From positions 8,924,501 to 8,988,500 of the forward strand of contig NZ_JACHNC010000001.1 in NCBI RefSeq assembly GCF_014205215.1: 64,000 nucleotides of DNA. Reading direction: 5' to 3'. The DNA comes from Actinoplanes lobatus (GTDB taxonomy: Bacteria > Actinomycetota > Actinomycetes > Mycobacteriales > Micromonosporaceae). The first letter of the stretch is position 1; every line of letters starts with the position of its first letter. Positions 61,636 to 64,000 of this stretch are shown here, in pieces. The translations under genes were made by a program, and so were the position numbers. Below the pieces are notes generated by a model. That model made no database searches. It saw nothing but the letters and a program-made list of their open reading frames with translations, and was not told the origin of the DNA.

Positions 61636-61641
61636 TAGCCT
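61636..61641 (+). promoter_or_regulatory. -10 element (TAGCCT) for the oxidase gene
   Basis: TANNNT hexamer 3 bases after the palindrome; transcription would start near 61648, leaving a short leader with GAGGAGG before ATG 61670. Confidence 0.5.
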
Positions 61642-61669
61642 CCCGGGCAGACCCGTCGAGGAGGAACCC

Positions 61670-62923
61670 ATGGGCGCCGGACTGTCCCGCCTGAGCACCA
61701 TCTACCGCCAGGGCGCCCTCGGGCGGCGGCCGGCCGTACCGGCCGACTTCGCCGAACTGGAACGCCGCGCCGAGCGGGCCAGCAGCGCCAAAGCGTGGGC
61801 GTACGTGGCGGGCGGCGCCGGTGAGGGCCGGACCATGCGCCGCAACCGGGCCGCCTTCGAGCGCTGGGCCATCGTGCCGCGGATGCTGTCCGGCCATGTC
61901 GAGCGGGACCTGTCGGTGGAGCTGCCCGGCGGCCGCCACGACACGCCGGTGCTGCTCGCCCCGGTCGGCGCGGGCGCGCTGATGGGCGCCGACAGCGACC
62001 TCGCGATCGCCCGGGCGGCCGCCGCCACCGGCACCGCCTACGTCTTCTCCAACCAGGGCTGCAACCCGATGGAGGACTGCGCCGCCGCGATGGGTGACGC
62101 GTCCCGCTGGTTCCAGCTCTACTGGAGCAAGGACGAGCAGCTCGTCGACAGCCTGATCGCGCGGGCCGAGGCGGCCGGGGCGGCGGCGCTGGTCGTCACC
62201 CTGGACACCACCGTGCTCGGCTGGCGGCCGCAGGACCTGAACCTGGGCTCGCTGCCGTTCAGCCGCGGTCAGGGCATCGCGCAGTACACCTCGGACCCCC
62301 GGTTCCGGGAGATCGTCGCCGGGCGGCCCGCGCAACCGGCCGGCGAGGTGACCCTCGGCGCGATCCGCACCCTGCTCGCGATGACCCGCAACCACCCCGG
62401 CAAGTTCTGGGGCAACCTGCGGTCGCCGGCGCCGCGGGCGGCCGTCGAGACGTTCCTCGACATCTACTCCAACCCCGGCCTGAGCTGGGAACACCTGGCC
62501 ACGCTGCGGGGCCGGACCCGGCTGCCGATCGTGCTCAAGGGCATCCTGCATCCGGACGACGCCCGGCGCGCCTTCGACGCCGGTGTCGACGCGATCGTCG
62601 TGTCCAACCACGGCGGCCGGCAGATCGACAACGCGGTCGCCTCGCTGGACGCGCTGGTCACCATCCGGGCGGCGGTCGGCCCGTCGCCGACGCTGCTACT
62701 GGACAGCGGCATCCGCACCGGCGCCGACGTCTTCACGGCGCTGGCGCTGGGCGCGAACGCCGTGCTGTTGGGCCGCCCCTACATGTACGGGCTGGCGCTC
62801 GCCGGCCAGAGCGGTGTCGAGGACGTGATCCGCAACGTGATCGCCGAACTCGACCTGACGATGGCGCTCGCCGGCGTCCCGGACATCGCGTCGATCAGCC
62901 GGGACTGCCTGGTCGAAGCGTGA
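61670..62923 (+). CDS. FMN-dependent alpha-hydroxy-acid oxidase (lactate 2-monooxygenase-like)
   Basis: A 417-residue FMN enzyme. WAYVAGGAGEGRTMRRNRAAF is the family's N-terminal Y-x-x-G-G-A motif, VLLAPVGAGAL is the FMN strand, and VSNHGGRQIDNAVAS contains the catalytic H314 and the Arg/Gln pair. The insertion near residues 190-260 and the LYWSKDEQLVDSLI region resemble lactate 2-monooxygenase. It oxidises a 2-hydroxy acid to a 2-keto acid with O2. ATG 61670 has a strong GAGGAGG site. Its 3' end overlaps the convergent MFS gene by 29 bases. Confidence 0.9.
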   Translation: MGAGLSRLSTIYRQGALGRRPAVPADFAELERRAERASSAKAWAYVAGGAGEGRTMRRNRAAFERWAIVPRMLSGHVERDLSVELPGGRHDTPVLLAPVGAGALMGADSDLAIARAAAATGTAYVFSNQGCNPMEDCAAAMGDASRWFQLYWSKDEQLVDSLIARAEAAGAAALVVTLDTTVLGWRPQDLNLGSLPFSRGQGIAQYTSDPRFREIVAGRPAQPAGEVTLGAIRTLLAMTRNHPGKFWGNLRSPAPRAAVETFLDIYSNPGLSWEHLATLRGRTRLPIVLKGILHPDDARRAFDAGVDAIVVSNHGGRQIDNAVASLDALVTIRAAVGPSPTLLLDSGIRTGADVFTALALGANAVLLGRPYMYGLALAGQSGVEDVIRNVIAELDLTMALAGVPDIASISRDCLVEA

Positions 62924-64000
62924 CCCTGGACCGTCGGATCGTCCCGGCGCTGGCCGCCACGAACGCGGCCAGCACCACCGGGATCCACAGCGCGGCGGTC
63001 AGGCCGACCACGGTGGCCGCCGCGCCGATGACGATCGGGCCGATCAGGAAACCGACGTAGCCGATGCTCACCACGGTCGACAGGGCGCGCCCGGCCCGCG
63101 CCGGATCGATCGCGGCGGCGGCCGAGAAGAACTGCGGCGCCACGCAGGACAGGCCCAGCCCGAGCAGGCCGAACCCGGCCACCCCGGCCACCGTGCTCCC
63201 GGCCAGCAGCCCGGCGCCCAGCCCGGCCGCGGCGACCACCCCGCTGGCCCGGACCAGGACGACCGGCCCGAACCGGGCGGCCAGCCGGTCACCGAAGACC
63301 CGGCCGACGGTCATCAGGATCGCGAAGGCGGCGTAGCCGTAGGCCGCGAACGCCTCCGAACTGCCCAGCTCGTCACGCAGGTAGACGGCGCTCCAGTCGG
63401 CCGCCGCGCCCTCGCCGACCAGGGTGCACAGCACCACCACCCCGAAGAACAGCAGCCACGGGTTGCGGCTTCTCTCCTCCGCCGGGGTCGCGGGCGCCGG
63501 GGTGGACGGCAGCACCCGGCGGGCCGACCATGCCGCCGCGGCCAGCACCACCAGGCCGACCGCCAGCAGGGTGGCGCCCACACCGATGCCGAGGTGGGCG
63601 AAGAGGCCGCCGAGCAGGGCGCCGGTGAACCCGCCGATGCTGTAGACGGCGTGGAACGACGTCATCACCGGCCGGCCCATGGCGCGCTCGACCTCGGCGG
63701 CATTCGCGTTCATCGCGATGTTGAGCGTGCCGTGCCCGGCGCCGAACGCGAACAGCGCGATCGACAGGGTCACCAGGCCGCCGGCGAACCCGGGTGGGAT
63801 CAGCAGCAGGCCCTCCAGGAGCGCGGCCGGCACGAGCACCCGGGAACTGCCGAACCGGTCGGTGAGCCGGCCGATCAGCGCCATCCCGGCGATGCAGCCC
63901 GCCGCGAAGGCCAGCAGCGCGATGCTGAGCCGGCCGTCGGTCAGCCCGAGCTTCTCCTTGACCGCCGGGATCCGCGCGGTCCACACCCCGAGAGCCACCC
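62895..64000 (-). CDS. MFS transporter, 5' end beyond the window
   Basis: At least 367 residues of a major facilitator protein with about 11 of 12 helices visible. The N-terminal ALGVWTARIPAVKEKLGLTD is typical of a small actinobacterial MFS group, with the loop GRLTDRFGSSRVLVP and the central GHGTLNIAMNANAAEVERAMGRP (in parts, NIAMNANAAEVE). The first ~20-30 residues are probably outside the window. It may export a small molecule; the neighbouring oxidase is convergent, not co-transcribed. Confidence 0.85.
   Translation of the reverse strand, partial: VALGVWTARIPAVKEKLGLTDGRLSIALLAFAAGCIAGMALIGRLTDRFGSSRVLVPAALLEGLLLIPPGFAGGLVTLSIALFAFGAGHGTLNIAMNANAAEVERAMGRPVMTSFHAVYSIGGFTGALLGGLFAHLGIGVGATLLAVGLVVLAAAAWSARRVLPSTPAPATPAEERSRNPWLLFFGVVVLCTLVGEGAAADWSAVYLRDELGSSEAFAAYGYAAFAILMTVGRVFGDRLAARFGPVVLVRASGVVAAAGLGAGLLAGSTVAGVAGFGLLGLGLSCVAPQFFSAAAAIDPARAGRALSTVVSIGYVGFLIGPIVIGAAATVVGLTAALWIPVVLAAFVAASAGTIRRSRVTLRPGSPG

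Overview
The window is about 70% G+C, with GTG and TTG starts, dense start/stop overlaps and many TANNNT-N6-8-start leaderless promoters. The gene families (DUF4132, DUF2203, DUF2079, SAV_2336/VMAP modules, aqualysin-type S8 proteases) point to a filamentous actinomycete. Micromonosporaceae such as Actinoplanes is my best guess; this is inference, as there is no rRNA or tRNA to test it.

Layout. 1-5.2 kb: end of a zinc-type dehydrogenase, a ThuA-like protein, a truncated gene remnant, a DUF4132 protein and a nitrilase-fold hydrolase. 5.5-14.1 kb: a P-loop/TPR protein, DUF2203, a secreted subtilase with a P-domain, a DUF2079 membrane protein, and an LD-carboxypeptidase coupled to a shortened paralogue lacking the catalytic residues. 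14.1-20.1 kb: an accessory stretch with lower G+C and orphan genes (a lipoprotein-like protein behind a 9-codon leader ORF, a small secreted four-cysteine protein, an orphan cytosolic protein), a frameshifted papain-fold-like gene, and a complete group II intron on the minus strand (17561-20094). 20.2-25.9 kb: a nucleotidyltransferase, GrpB, then a tight five-gene operon (Ycf46-like AAA ATPase, DUF1257/Ycf35-like, DUF2997-like, membrane/HhH protein, 4Fe-4S radical-SAM activase-like protein) and a small membrane protein.

26.0-39.2 kb looks like a cryptic biosynthetic cluster: two GT2 enzymes, a GHMP kinase, a possible GT25-like protein, an oxidoreductase-epimerase fusion, a GNAT-like protein, a methyltransferase, a dimethylformamidase-like protein, a HAD phosphatase, a StrB1-type amidinotransferase, a radical SAM enzyme and an aminoglycoside-phosphotransferase-family kinase. 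Phosphorylation, amidino transfer and dephosphorylation are all represented, as in guanidino-cyclitol pathways, but no cyclitol synthase or aminotransferase is in view. 39.3-42.1 kb holds a second subtilase fused to seven RCC1-type repeats.

42.3-51.1 kb is a respiratory nitrate reductase operon, narG-narH-narJ-narI, followed by a carboxymuconolactone-decarboxylase-family gene, a methyltransferase gene and narK. A 16/20 match to the DosR/DevR hypoxia box lies upstream of narG. 51.2-52.8 kb carries a LacI regulator and a GNAT gene with a LacI-type operator between them. 52.9-59.3 kb is a four-gene vWA-MoxR-VMAP conflict-type system (Trypco1, trypsin-VMAP, MoxR AAA, vWA-wHTH-TPR). 59.5-64 kb: an ABC transporter, a TetR regulator divergent from an FMN-dependent alpha-hydroxy-acid oxidase across a perfect 16-bp palindrome, and an incomplete MFS transporter. 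No CRISPR array, tRNA, rRNA or IS element was recognised.
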